NCBI GenBank assembly: GCA_029260075.1 | Contig: JAJDDY010000087.1 | Span: 1-64,000, forward strand | Length of the DNA: 64,000 bases | From: Phycisphaerae bacterium | GTDB taxonomy: Bacteria; Planctomycetota; Phycisphaerae; UBA1845 | Direction of reading: 5' to 3' | Shown: positions 47,301-56,837 of the stretch, one piece after another | Numbering within the stretch: the stretch's first letter is position 1 | How the letters are laid out: each line of letters opens with the position of its first letter | Notes under the pieces: model-generated | The model's database searches: none | What the model was told of the DNA's origin: nothing | What the model saw: the letters and a program-made list of their open reading frames with translations, nothing else | Translations under genes and position numbers: made by a program

Positions 47301-48007
47301 TTCACGAGCGTGAGAATGAAGAACAAGCGGCAGGACGAAGGATTGGCGCCCTGGCTCGCACTCAACGTACCCCAGAAACGGTTGGCCGGGTTTGTGGCGC
47401 CCGAGCCCTTGGGAAGTGTGTGCGAAAGGAGAAAGTTTCCGTTCGCCGGGAGGGTGAAGTCGCCACCCGAGCCAGCCACTTCGCCGCCGGCGTAGCCGAG
47501 CGTATCGATCGAAGCAAGCGGATCGCCATCCCACAGCGCGATATGCAGATCGGTCGCGAGTCCGAGACCGGTAAGCGGATCGTTGGCGCTGCGGAAGACG
47601 GCCATCTCATAGCGAGTGATGAGACCGACGTAGCCGCCCTCAAGACCCAAGTTGTCCGCGTTCAGCGTGCCCGGAAAGAGCAAACCGGTGGTCGGCGTGT
47701 AGTTGTCGATGACACCAAAACCACTGTCCACACCATTCTGGTAAACGACAGCTTCACCAATGTTACCGGTGGCCGTGATACCGGCAGCAAGGTTCTGATT
47801 GCTGACGACTACCTGCGACGGACCGAACAACGCCTGCTCGGCGCTAATATCCTTGACCGTCTGACGGGGCGAAAGCTCGCCCGTCTTAGTATCGATCACT
47901 TTGATATCGCGCGAAACCTGCGCTTGCACCGACACCGAGAGCAACATCACGCTCAGTGTCGCAGCACCCGTGGCGAAACGCCACCTCTTACAACATTCTT
48001 TCGACAT
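44372..48007 (-). CDS. Giant secreted Cys-rich protein with cohesin-like and dockerin-like modules
   Basis: This 1211-residue exported protein has a signal peptide (TGAATLSVMLLSVSVQAQ). After a beta-rich N-terminal domain (about 40-340) comes a cohesin-like segment (about 360-560). A Cys-rich array follows (about 570-740) with repeats such as DSDCDDGDACTVDTC and CSDGLVCTDDVCDSATGC, resembling myxobacterial/plancto Cys-rich repeats. Next are another cohesin-like beta domain (about 745-850) and an HYR-like region. Near the end are dockerin-type repeats (DVIDITDFGQFVANFG, ADINGDGFVNGLDFSYV) and a final EF-hand-like DLNNDGVLNEADMAAY. AGGAGG lies 8 bases before the ATG at 48007; a longer frame from 48073 would precede the signal peptide with 22 extra residues. 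It is likely a cell-surface or matrix protein. Confidence 0.82.
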   Translation of the reverse strand: MSKECCKRWRFATGAATLSVMLLSVSVQAQVSRDIKVIDTKTGELSPRQTVKDISAEQALFGPSQVVVSNQNLAAGITATGNIGEAVVYQNGVDSGFGVIDNYTPTTGLLFPGTLNADNLGLEGGYVGLITRYEMAVFRSANDPLTGLGLATDLHIALWDGDPLASIDTLGYAGGEVAGSGGDFTLPANGNFLLSHTLPKGSGATNPANRFWGTLSASQGANPSSCRLFFILTLVKPTVGNDDPGDIWENQFDNQAGDLPLSCCGDRGTVCAGAGGVCGPTGEGVLCDDGDADGAFIFSFGGPCTGDNATDSCSNYLWNVYAPAAVTMDLVEAGTGASEVILTAGGVDVSMEVRISNFDPNANGTLLKAWEADIDSSGYTSALAGTLTPTAPACASDSDCKAIFGGVCGITAGPCLSAVPDCPLGNIEGCSGSTCSFPTGVGGQCAPGYIFTGLADYVFKQAGGDLPAVDVSTQSYRYASATTVAPLPSSSATFPAYLGSLQLSVSAGAAGTFTVPFLGVPKSVLVDQNNQFIPLIGFNPGKITVEVGQCCDLSGGAGNFVCLNDDGTKASCDAVGGVFNSALTCADACGCVQDSDCDDGDACTVDTCAVDSTCDNSVPTDCSDGLVCTDDVCDSATGCANPATNVDDGDGCTTDACTEATGVTNTPVVIDDGSPCTFDSCDSATGIISNDEISTFACTTLADCPAGATGCDGAFCECKLDIDLTYVIGGGTCAAEGSKVVVDVVKLAGQNIAGVQWTSFYDPTCLQLNSVTTGIAPYVTTLGLDDSTPGEIFVAVGVDAFGSTCSAGTDTLASYSFTKIGSCNECNLCFGGTNPSEVRASDCDGQSVGVTPTCSDVIRDNDNVTISGSGDVTSNADCDNPTAAISFDTVTASSSCGPVTIACTGVGPNGENMDAACSNGSGVFPVGTTNCSCTATSNWCPGGKSASHSWSITVSDAQSIDVTVQLSPLIVGDVTRCIKFGLYADCVTPPTMIERTLFFGGNFQHLGHFVDSIKAPIGQYICITARDQLHTLRACDFLTCAGGSYGATFKGDPFFGGNWLVGGNLDGWKKGNPEASQDVIDITDFGQFVANFGTVTSANTPCTQAGGFDAANADINGDGFVNGLDFSYVSQNFLSSSKACCCGSVATLGNTVARTEISVRELRAMGMGDLAVADLNNDGVLNEADMAAYTAGTRPVKQVRPKARQGSGARR

Positions 48008-48288
48008 CTTCCATGCCTCCTCTTGGGGACCATACCCACTATCAAACCAAAACCATTTACGATTCATACGCATTGCGTTTCCTACCCTTTATGAAACCTC
48101 CACACCACGTACACGACAACGAGAACCAATTTACGCCGAGAGCAAACCACTCTCGCTCAGCCTATCATGAGCCACAAAACCACGCACGAATTCGGTCAGC
48201 ACACGCCAAGAAAACGAAACGACCGACCCCACACGCTGTGGACCCTGTTCAATCCTCTAGCCGAACAACGGACAACCCGTTGACCGGA

Positions 48289-48316
48289 GGGCGGGCGGAC
48301 TCAGTCGAGCCCGCCC
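48289..48316 (-). terminator. GC-rich hairpin after the giant protein gene
   Basis: GGGCGGGC (48289-48296) pairs perfectly with GCCCGCCC (48309-48316) around a 12-base loop. It lies just past the stop at 48337 on the minus strand. It lacks a T-tract, so termination would need a factor. The rest of the gap to 48007 shows nothing else. Confidence 0.5.
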
Positions 48317-48336
48317 GCGTCACCGAATAGCAATCA

Positions 48337-51300
48337 TTACGGACAGAGCGTACTCGACGACGGCGCGAACGGATAAATCGCTCCGCCGAAGGAATCCACT
48401 TCCACGACAATCTCGGCGGCACCAATGACCCCGTCGAGATCAGGCTCCGGACCAGTACCGAAACCGAGCATGTCCACTCGAACCTTGATCGGCGTACCGC
48501 CGGAACCCGGCGTTCCACCCAAGCCCGCAAACTTCTGCAGGATGAACAGGAAGTCGAAACTTCCAACTGTATCGTCAGCCGCAACCTCGATACCACCTGT
48601 CAACGAACCGATGTCGCCCCACCCGGCGGTGCTCATCGGAAGCGGAACACTGAAGTTCGCGAGATTGTTCGAATCACACGTGCTATCGATCAGCGAGACG
48701 TCGTACATAGCGACGGAAGACAAACCACCACCGCCAGCCTGGATCCTACTGGGCACGATCATCTCACCGCGAATCCAGATCGGCTCGGTGCCAAACTGGG
48801 TCCAATCGGTCTCGAACTTATTGCACGCCAACCGGGCCGATAGGAACGTATCCTCACCACCCAACACTGGTGGTACGGCCCCGAGACCACGACCCGGGAG
48901 TTCACTGAACGCGCTCGGAACCTGAACGAACATGGACTGGCCATTCCAAACCTCAAACGGTGATGGCAAACTCACAGCCGTTACTCGCATGGCCTGCTTA
49001 TGACCGGCATCCGCACTGCTTCCAAGAACGCCAATCACGCGGGCGTTGCGGGCATCCGTGAGGCCAGCGGCGGCGGCGTTTAACACCTGAGCCGCTGTCG
49101 GCGTGGCTGACGGGAAGCATTCGACCGCAGTACAGGAAATACTCACGATACCGCGACCACGCGAAGCCTGATCGATGGGGGAACCAACAGTAAGGAAGCC
49201 ACCGACGCGAACCAACCATTGCTCACCCGGGAAGGTGATCTGACTGACCGCACCGGCACCGGCATCGGAAATACCGTCGCACGATTCATCACCGGCACCA
49301 CCATTGGCACCCGCAACCTGCAGCGGACTTACGCCTAGCGTAATCCCCGGGCACGGTGCCACTGTGGGGTTGGAGAAATCGTGATAGAGTCCGATCGCAC
49401 TGTCGACGTTTGTACCAGCGCCGAAACCATTCTGATTGAAGCCGGTTTGTGTGGCACAGAGGTTGGCGTTCAAACTTCCCGTGCAGTTGGCCGTGTACAG
49501 ATACCAGATGTCACCGCCAAGCGCGATATCTCCAATGTCCGTGTCAACAACCAAGGGGCCGTCGTTCGTCGCACAGGCGGTTTCCCACTTGAACAACCCA
49601 CCATTTGGCGGAACGATCAGGGCACCGTCACCTGGAGGCACCGCTGCAGGCGTACACTCAAGCAAACAGCTCGAGTCGCAACCGTCCAGGTCTACCAGGT
49701 TTCCGTCGTCACATTGCTCGCCTGCATCGACAACACTGTTTCCACACAGGCCCGAGGCCGCAATGACGCCTGTGGACGCAAGTGGCCCCTGACAGGTGTC
49801 GTTCGGCAGCGCGGGGATCAGACCGAGGCAGAATTCGTCTTCACGACTCCAGGCACCGCCCGCTTCCGTGCAGTCGAGTAGCGTAGACGACGCCGTCGTC
49901 GTAACACCATCGCAGTCGAAACAGCAACCAAGCGGCGGATCAGGCACAGTGATGTTCGCTGGAGCACCACCGGAACCAAGGCAGAACGCCAAGTCGACTC
50001 CACCGCGAGCACTACCATCGACGTACGACGATACACCTTCCAACAACCCGTTCACTACACCGGGATTCGACCCGGGACTGATGCCGGACGCACAGTAGGC
50101 CGGACCGGCACTGGCCAAGTCTGGGATATGCTGCGCCCAATGCCAGTTACACGTGTTCGAAGTGACCGAGGGTTCGACGAACGTAGCGTTCGCTACTTCA
50201 AGCCAGACCCGCACACCGGTCGGCAGACCAGCCAGCGGAGTATCTAGTGTCAGGGTATAGCCCTGAACTTCGGGCCAGGCCGGATTTCCGAACCCGGTGA
50301 AGAACAGGCCCTGCTCCGGACCCCTGCCCACGTTGCCGCCGGTGACTTCAGACTCACCCAAAACGGTGCCGCCATCCGGAAGACCGTTCAGGTCGGCCAT
50401 GATACGTACGCGGAAGCGGTCAGGGATACCGTCACCAATGCAGCTCCAGTTGCCGGTTCCAGGGTCGGTCGGATCAAGATAGACGCCCCATACACACACC
50501 GTGTCGAGCGTTGAAGCTTCCAGGACCACGTCATCGGCGGAGACGATGCCGTTCTCACCGAAGGCCGAAAGATCACTCATGTACATGAGCCCGTTCGGCG
50601 GGAGCTGACAGTTGCTCTCCCCGATCGCCGTGCAGGCTGGACATGGGACGATCGGATTGTCACAAAGCGAACCGCCAACGAACACGCCGTTGGCAGAATC
50701 ACAATCAGGCTTAGTCAAGGGTTGACCTTGCACCACGTCGATGCACGTACCCGGACCGGTACAACAGGAACCCGAGTCACAGATGCCACCAATGCAACTG
50801 ACCGTCGGATTGGTTGTCAACGGAATGTTGCCGAAACCATTGTAGAACCCAGTAACGGCGTCACAGTCGAGCTCATTAACCAGAGCGCAATTACCGCATG
50901 AGACGCCAGCGCCCGCAGTAACGCAATCCGAGTCAAGGGTACACGGTGTGGCCGTTCCGACACCATCTACGATGCCGGCGATTTTTCCGTCCTGGGCTGC
51001 AGTGAGACAGACGCCAGTGGTTACTGCGTCCTGAGCGTCTATGCAGCAGGCAGCGACAGGACATGCCTCCGCAGTGATATGCAACTGGTAGTCACCAAAC
51101 GAACCGTTTGGCGTCGAGAGCACAGGAACCCAGTAAACGCCACCAGGCAGCGGACCATAGGTCCCCCAGAGGTCGTCGCCAGCACAGAACGGCGAACCGC
51201 GATCGCCAGAGGCCGTGGTCGTACCGACACCGTTACCGACGATGCTCGTAGCCACGGTCGTGACGCAAGGATTACATGTATCCCATAGGTTGGCCCACTG

Positions 51301-53550
51301 CGGCTTCTTCGGCTCACCGGCACGCTCTTCCGTACAACAGAAGTCGATGCGAATGTTGGCACAGCTATCCGTCGTGAATGCGTGCCACCAACCGCGGTCT
51401 TGCCCACCGGCCGGACTGAAGATACCCAACTGGCAGGTGTTGAACGTGGGATCCACGCCGACGTTGTTGTCGTTGTAGCTCGCGTTCAAACTGTTACCGG
51501 AAATCGTGGCCACGAAAGGCGGATCACCAGGAATGGGCACAGGAATAGTGATCAAGTTCGCCGGCAATGCGGCTTCGACGCATGTATCGTAACCACCCTC
51601 GCCGACGTTCCCGGGGGGTTGAGTGCAGCAGTTCGGCGTGCAGTTCGTGCCGAAACCTAGCCCGGTCGTACCAATCGGGCACGAGTTGCCGGGAAGCACT
51701 TCGATACAAGCACCATTGGCGTTATCGCAACAGGCTTGAGCGCCACACGATTGCGGCTCTGCATTACAGGCCGCAGACCCGGCCGTACAAACGCCAGTGT
51801 CACAATCACTGTCCGGGCTACACGCCACATTCGGGGTATCGCCGCCTACACAAAGAAGGTTTGTGCAAACGCCTCCGCCGGGGCAGTCAGTGTTCACATC
51901 GCAGGTGACGCCGGGGTTATTGCCGCCGACACACGCCGGGCAATCCGCCGCCGTCGTACACGGCTGGGCGTCGTTATTGGCGCAGACCTGGCAAAAGCTT
52001 CCGATTCCCTGGGCGAAGTCGCCATTCTTCTGGCAAATCCAGGGCAACTCGCGAGTGCAGGAACCGTTAGCTGAGTTGCAGCACGCACCCAGCGGGGACG
52101 ACGCGACGCTTCCCACGAGCTCAAACGCCAACGCGCGAGCGCCAAGGGCCGGAATATCAGCCTCAGCAGGCGAAGTGGCGTCGATGATCGCACCGTTCTT
52201 CCAGAACAGATCGAGGTCGTTTGAACCAGTATCGATGGCTCCAGCCACACCAACCGTCCCCTTACCGAACGGCGAGAACTTCCCGGCGGTCGCGAATACG
52301 ACAAAACCGGTGCAGGGCACGCGCGGCTTCTCATCAAACACGAAGGTATTCAAACGCAAGTCGCCACCGGAGACCGGGTTCGTGATCGTGTCTTCAATGA
52401 AATTACCGGTAGCGTCATAGAAGGACACAAGAATCCGGGACACACTGCCCGGGATACCGTCGGTCTGGAATGAGCGAACGACGCGTACGGTCGTAATCTC
52501 ATAGAAGTCGCCAGCACCGGCATCGCAGCCTGCGATGGTGTAGTCGTCACCGACTTCCTGCACGGCATTGCACGCAGCCACACCGAACTTGCCTACTTCT
52601 CCCGTCACGTTGGAAGGAACGACGCCAGCCGAATAACCCGGACAGCCAAAGTCCTCGCCAGGGAAAGTACCCGTTTCGGGAGCCGGCACATCGCAATCGC
52701 CCTGATCGAGCGGAACGTCCGGATCGTCGCCGATTTCGAGCCACCGACCGGTGCAGGCGTCTTTCGTCGTACGCGAACAAGTCAGGAAGTCGCCGCTGCC
52801 GTTATCGTTGCAGCACCGACCGAAGAGTGAACACGTCTGGCCACCCTCGTCGCATCCTTGAGTCGAGAATGTACCACACGGGAAGCCCTGGCTTCGACAC
52901 AAGCCACCGACACAAATTTCAACACCGGTGCAAAACAAACCATCGTTGCAGTCGGCATCAATAGCACATGCGTCGACGCATGCGCCTTTGTTCTGGTCAC
53001 CACCGAGCGGGTCGCAGACTTTCGGCGCTTGACCCGCACAACCGTCGGCAGGGACGGCATCGCGGCAGACACCAAGGTCGTCGCAGATTTCCTGGCCGTC
53101 GCAGAAGTCGCCATTGGTGCAACTATTGCACAGTCCGAGGGTTGCGTTCGTGCAGAAACCCTCGATCACGCCCGGCGTCTGCGGAACGTTGCAAACGTCC
53201 GTGGTGCAGGGGTTGCAGTCGTCACAATCGACGTTCTTTCGACACGTTACGGTGGCGAGCGCCGTGAGCGGATCACCATCCCAGAGCCTTGTCCTGGTCG
53301 CCGTACCGTAGGAAACATCGAGACTGCCCTGTCCTTCGCGAGACAGGACGGTATCCAAACGGAACGCCATGACCGGAGGAGCCTTCGGAATCTGGTTGAT
53401 TACCGGATACCCCTGCCAACCTTCGACCCTTTGCTGCCGCGCCGAATCGTTCGGCGGGGAGCCGAACAGACCGGCCGTACACGCCAGCAAACCAACCGCC
53501 AGCACGCCTGCTACAGGCAACCGACTCTTATTCAAGGAACACCAATTCAT
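48337..53550 (-). CDS. Giant secreted cysteine-rich repeat protein
   Basis: This 1737-residue protein has a signal peptide (AGVLAVGLLACTAGLFG). It is extremely Cys-rich: runs such as CNDGLFCTGVEICVGGLC and ACCDNANGACIEVLPGNSC recur, and a classical Myxococcus-type Cys-rich repeat CGNSVVDAGEQCDDGNLVDLDGCDSSC is visible in pieces near residue 1380. Several PPC-like beta domains (with VDSAIGLYHDF and DLWGTYGPLPGGVYWVPV segments) lie between them. The last 220 residues are homologous to the C-terminus of the protein at 27402-30239 and also end in YPF...CP. GGAGGT lies 8 bases before this ATG, preferred over the frame start at 53595. No catalytic motif is seen. An adhesive or structural surface role is inferred. 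Confidence 0.8.
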   Translation of the reverse strand: MNWCSLNKSRLPVAGVLAVGLLACTAGLFGSPPNDSARQQRVEGWQGYPVINQIPKAPPVMAFRLDTVLSREGQGSLDVSYGTATRTRLWDGDPLTALATVTCRKNVDCDDCNPCTTDVCNVPQTPGVIEGFCTNATLGLCNSCTNGDFCDGQEICDDLGVCRDAVPADGCAGQAPKVCDPLGGDQNKGACVDACAIDADCNDGLFCTGVEICVGGLCRSQGFPCGTFSTQGCDEGGQTCSLFGRCCNDNGSGDFLTCSRTTKDACTGRWLEIGDDPDVPLDQGDCDVPAPETGTFPGEDFGCPGYSAGVVPSNVTGEVGKFGVAACNAVQEVGDDYTIAGCDAGAGDFYEITTVRVVRSFQTDGIPGSVSRILVSFYDATGNFIEDTITNPVSGGDLRLNTFVFDEKPRVPCTGFVVFATAGKFSPFGKGTVGVAGAIDTGSNDLDLFWKNGAIIDATSPAEADIPALGARALAFELVGSVASSPLGACCNSANGSCTRELPWICQKNGDFAQGIGSFCQVCANNDAQPCTTAADCPACVGGNNPGVTCDVNTDCPGGGVCTNLLCVGGDTPNVACSPDSDCDTGVCTAGSAACNAEPQSCGAQACCDNANGACIEVLPGNSCPIGTTGLGFGTNCTPNCCTQPPGNVGEGGYDTCVEAALPANLITIPVPIPGDPPFVATISGNSLNASYNDNNVGVDPTFNTCQLGIFSPAGGQDRGWWHAFTTDSCANIRIDFCCTEERAGEPKKPQWANLWDTCNPCVTTVATSIVGNGVGTTTASGDRGSPFCAGDDLWGTYGPLPGGVYWVPVLSTPNGSFGDYQLHITAEACPVAACCIDAQDAVTTGVCLTAAQDGKIAGIVDGVGTATPCTLDSDCVTAGAGVSCGNCALVNELDCDAVTGFYNGFGNIPLTTNPTVSCIGGICDSGSCCTGPGTCIDVVQGQPLTKPDCDSANGVFVGGSLCDNPIVPCPACTAIGESNCQLPPNGLMYMSDLSAFGENGIVSADDVVLEASTLDTVCVWGVYLDPTDPGTGNWSCIGDGIPDRFRVRIMADLNGLPDGGTVLGESEVTGGNVGRGPEQGLFFTGFGNPAWPEVQGYTLTLDTPLAGLPTGVRVWLEVANATFVEPSVTSNTCNWHWAQHIPDLASAGPAYCASGISPGSNPGVVNGLLEGVSSYVDGSARGGVDLAFCLGSGGAPANITVPDPPLGCCFDCDGVTTTASSTLLDCTEAGGAWSREDEFCLGLIPALPNDTCQGPLASTGVIAASGLCGNSVVDAGEQCDDGNLVDLDGCDSSCLLECTPAAVPPGDGALIVPPNGGLFKWETACATNDGPLVVDTDIGDIALGGDIWYLYTANCTGSLNANLCATQTGFNQNGFGAGTNVDSAIGLYHDFSNPTVAPCPGITLGVSPLQVAGANGGAGDESCDGISDAGAGAVSQITFPGEQWLVRVGGFLTVGSPIDQASRGRGIVSISCTAVECFPSATPTAAQVLNAAAAGLTDARNARVIGVLGSSADAGHKQAMRVTAVSLPSPFEVWNGQSMFVQVPSAFSELPGRGLGAVPPVLGGEDTFLSARLACNKFETDWTQFGTEPIWIRGEMIVPSRIQAGGGGLSSVAMYDVSLIDSTCDSNNLANFSVPLPMSTAGWGDIGSLTGGIEVAADDTVGSFDFLFILQKFAGLGGTPGSGGTPIKVRVDMLGFGTGPEPDLDGVIGAAEIVVEVDSFGGAIYPFAPSSSTLCP

Positions 53551-54672
53551 CAAACCGTACCTCCACGTTGATAACGCTAGTTCCGTCTCCACCACCCAGT
53601 CCGCCGGATTACTCCGACGGTGACACTGCTACCTCATTGTTCTAAGACGCACCACGAGCGACCCACCGCCCCCTGTGGCCGGCGGCAACTCCTGGAAAAC
53701 ACGAGCACGCGAATCTCTAGCCGGCCAAGACACTTCTCAGGACGAAGCGAAACGACAGCCCCGGCTACAACACCTGAACCCAATACGCCGGAAAACCAAC
53801 GTACGAGAGAAAAATCGGACCGTCGTACGATGCCGCAATGAAGCTGCGACCGAACATCTCGAAATGCAGACCTTGGGAAGCGACCAGCTCGTCCGAACTC
53901 GTCGGACGAAGCGGCTGTTCTACCAAGATCCCTGCAACGCACTGCATGAAGTGCTTCCTTACACCCTTGCGACGGCTTCAGCCGACGACAGCCTTCAAAC
54001 CGGGGCACGCCTGCCGAGCATGGTGCAAACCAAAAACGACAAGAGCACACACTTCCGGATCGAAACCACGAGCCAACGAGGACCGTACAAACAATGCGGC
54101 ACCTACGCGCCGCCGAATTGCGTCAACTCCGCCGCGTCCCCATCGGGGCCGATATTACCAGATTGGGACGAACCGAGTCAACCTGTTTTTCCAAAACTTC
54201 TCGCCCGGATTGCAGCCAATGACGGCCATTTGTCCGCCCACGGTACCTTAATTCGTGCGGCACGCGAAATGCGATCAGCATCGCCACTTGGCAACGTCCG
54301 AAAACAAAATATCACAGGGTTTGGAACCGGTGAAACCGGCTCTCAGTGCTGGCAGCACGCACACATCATGCGACCAGTGTAGCGGCTATGGCGGATCGCT
54401 GGCTTGACTGCGCCGCCGAACAAAATGCCACAACCATGGCACTTTAAGAGAAATCTTCGCATGACGGTGCCGGCCAAAATGATCACGAGTGATCCCATTT
54501 CGGAAACTTCGCGGACGGCAACATGGACGACATCACGCGCAGCGGAAGCGGTTTGGGCTCGGAGCCGGTTCCGAGTATCCTGGACGGCGGGGATCACCGC
54601 TCGAACTACTTGAATAGTCGACACCGCAATCGATTTCGGTGGGCTATCTAAGCCACGGAAAACCGGAAAGCG
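53551..54672. other. 1.1 kb region with no supported gene
   Basis: The longest frame (53675-54382, +) has low-complexity basic composition, no domain and no ribosome-binding site. A 60-codon minus-strand frame (53765-53947) looks more protein-like, but lacks a start signal and could be a gene remnant. No intact member of the repeat families is present. The region may hold divergent promoters for the giant protein gene and the EamA gene. Confidence 0.45.
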
Positions 54673-55680
54673 ATGACAGACCACGACAGCACCCGCCGGC
54701 CAGCGACGTCCTCAATCATCGCCGCCTTCGCGGCCGTGTACGTCATATGGGGATCCACCTACCTGGCGATTCGCGTCGGTGTCGAGACGCTGCCACCGTT
54801 TATGCTCGCGAGCACGCGATTCCTTGTGGCCGGGCTGACGCTCTACGCTTGGGCACGCCTGCGTGGCGCCTCGGGAGCATCCTTTCGGCAGTGGGTCAAT
54901 GCCGCTGTGGTCGGCGTATTACTTCTCGCTGCGGGCAACGGTAGCGTCGTATGGGCGGAGCAAACGGTCGATTCGAGCACCACCGCCCTACTGGTAGCCA
55001 CCGTACCGCTGTGGATGGTACTGATGGAGTGGGTTCGACCCGGCGGCACCTGGCCGGGGACGATCGTCGCCCTCGGAATTGCACTGGGGTTTTGCGGCGT
55101 AGCAATACTGGCGTACCCGTCGACATCGCACTCAGCCAAGCACGTGGACGTACTCGGGGCGATCGCGCTGATCGGTGCGGCGATGTTCTGGGCGGCAGGC
55201 TCCATTTACTCCCGTCACGCAGATTTGCCGCGTTCGCCTTGGCTGTCCACGTCCATGCAAATGCTTTCGGGGGGCGCGGCGCTGTTTCTAATGAGCCAAT
55301 ACCAGGGAGAATGGCGAACGTTCGACCCGACCGCGGTACCGATGCGAGCCTGGCTTAGTTTGGCTTATCTGATCGTATTCGGTTCGCTGGTCGCTTTCAC
55401 GGCGTACGTGTGGCTGCTCCGTGTATCTACACCCGCCCGCGTCTCGACATACGCCTACGTCAATCCCGCCGTGGCGGTGCTGCTTGGCTGGGCCATCCTC
55501 TCGGAGCGGGTTTCGACGCGCACGTTTATCGCCATGACCTTCATCATCGGCGCCGTGATCTTAATCACTACCAAGAGACGTAACCGAACGTCAAAACAAC
55601 CAGAGCAAACAAGTGCAAGGAAACCGATCGACGACGTCGACCCCGCCTGCGCGAAAGCCCCGTGCGAGGCATCGACATGA
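54673..55680 (+). CDS. EamA/DMT-family transporter
   Basis: This 335-residue integral membrane protein of the drug/metabolite transporter superfamily has two EamA halves with about ten helices. The first half holds FAAVYVIWGSTYLAIRVGVETLPP and the second VAFTAYVWLLRVSTPARVSTYAYVNP in parts, both characteristic of the YedA/RhaT-like group. These export or import small metabolites such as amino acids; the substrate cannot be told. GGAAAG precedes the ATG. Its stop overlaps the cupin start (ATGA at 55677-55680), suggesting that the cupin protein works on or senses the transported compound. Confidence 0.93.
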   Translation: MTDHDSTRRPATSSIIAAFAAVYVIWGSTYLAIRVGVETLPPFMLASTRFLVAGLTLYAWARLRGASGASFRQWVNAAVVGVLLLAAGNGSVVWAEQTVDSSTTALLVATVPLWMVLMEWVRPGGTWPGTIVALGIALGFCGVAILAYPSTSHSAKHVDVLGAIALIGAAMFWAAGSIYSRHADLPRSPWLSTSMQMLSGGAALFLMSQYQGEWRTFDPTAVPMRAWLSLAYLIVFGSLVAFTAYVWLLRVSTPARVSTYAYVNPAVAVLLGWAILSERVSTRTFIAMTFIIGAVILITTKRRNRTSKQPEQTSARKPIDDVDPACAKAPCEAST

Positions 55681-56030
55681 TCGGTTCGAAGGACGATCCC
55701 GGATTGGCGACGTGGCCGAAACTCCTGGCCGATCAGAAACGGTGCGGCCATCCATACTTCGAGTTCTTACGCACGGCATCCATGAGTTGTGGACTGTACG
55801 TGCTTCCGGCAGGCGCGATCGACGACCAAGAACCGCACACCGAGGACGAGGTCTACCACGTCGTCCGTGGCCGGGCGATGATTCGCGTGGGCACCGAAGA
55901 CCTCCCGGTCGAACCCGGCTCGATTGTGTTTGTTCCGGCGGGCGTGGACCATCGCTTCCACTCGATCGAGCAATCGATGGAAGTGCTCGTGGTGTTCGCC
56001 CCGGCGGAAGGGTCGCAATCCGCGCCCTGA
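55677..56030 (+). CDS. Small cupin-domain protein
   Basis: This 117-residue single-domain cupin has motif 1 PHTEDEVYHVVRGRAMI and motif 2 PGSIVFVPAGVDHRFHSI, giving the usual His/Glu metal ligands (one His of the HxH pair is replaced). Small cupins of this kind are isomerases, dioxygenases or metabolite-binding proteins. The ATG at 55677 overlaps the stop of the EamA gene and has GAGG 7 bases upstream. An in-frame GTG at 55662 is the alternative. It ends just where a cluster of palindromic repeats begins. Confidence 0.88.
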   Translation: MIGSKDDPGLATWPKLLADQKRCGHPYFEFLRTASMSCGLYVLPAGAIDDQEPHTEDEVYHVVRGRAMIRVGTEDLPVEPGSIVFVPAGVDHRFHSIEQSMEVLVVFAPAEGSQSAP

Positions 56031-56090
56031 GAGGGCGACGTGAGCATAACGAAGCCACTCACGTGCGGTTGCGGTGGGCCGCGAACCCTT

Positions 56091-56669
56091 AGATCGCCCC
56101 TTCAGGGCTTTGATAGAAGACCGTCCGCTATCCCCAGGGTTTCACCCTCGTTGTTCTACACAAGTATCTATCGGGTTCGCGCGGTAGATGTGGGCGACGA
56201 TGCGCTGATGCGAACAAGATCCCATGGCGCATTGAGATGATCGAAATCCTGAACCGGAAGTGCAGCGATCCTTGCCCTGAAGGGGCCAAAATAGCTCAGC
56301 CCAGGGTGAAACCCTGGGGATGGGCGGACGGGCATTGAACCAAGCCCTGAAGGGGCGCGATAAGTATTCGAGGCACGCCGCAACCGTGTGTAGTTGGTTC
56401 CGCCGTGTTTATGCCGCCCCTGCAGGGCTCGTTCGCTCGGATCACGCAAACCCCAGGGTTTCACCCTGGGCTCTGCTATTGCGCCCCGTTGGGGCTACGC
56501 TGTAGAGACGCACTGTCGCTGCGAAATCGCACTCCGGTGGGGTTGTGTCCATCGTCGATTCAAACCACTCGTGGCTGGTCGTGCCCAACCGTCTAGGACT
56601 GAATCGGACTTGTGTAGAACAACGAGGGTTTCACCCCGGGCTGAGCTATTTTGGCCCCTTCAGGGCAAG
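56091..56669. repeat. Cluster of GCCCCTTCAGGGC and CCCAGGGTTTCACCCTGGG palindromes
   Basis: Alternating copies of two palindromes fill this stretch. GCCCCTTCAGGGC-type units lie near 56096, 56273 (inverted), 56344 (inverted), 56415, 56481 and 56655. CCCAGGGTTTCACCCTGGG-type units lie near 56132, 56300 (inverted), 56451 and 56624. Pairs are linked by CTGAGCTATTTTGG-like spacers. No gene is supported in 56031-56837. The cluster is flanked by the cupin gene and the HNH gene. Confidence 0.8.
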
Positions 56670-56837
56670 ATCGCTATCCCGTTCCTGTCGCTCCTGTCGT
56701 TCAGCCTCCACGATGCGTTCCATTGGCCCGAACTAATCGAGTCGGTACACTGGCCGGTCGAATGACCCAGAGCGTTGATCGTGCAGTCAGGAAGAATTGG
56801 TTTCAATTATCCGATTCCACGCCTACACTGCGCACCA

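Noticed and set aside
42851-53550. Cellulosome
   Set aside because: Cohesin- and dockerin-like modules are present but no polysaccharide-degrading catalytic domain is visible.
53675-54382. 235-codon plus-strand frame upstream of the EamA gene
   Set aside because: Low-complexity composition, no ribosome-binding site, no recognisable domain and several competing frames.
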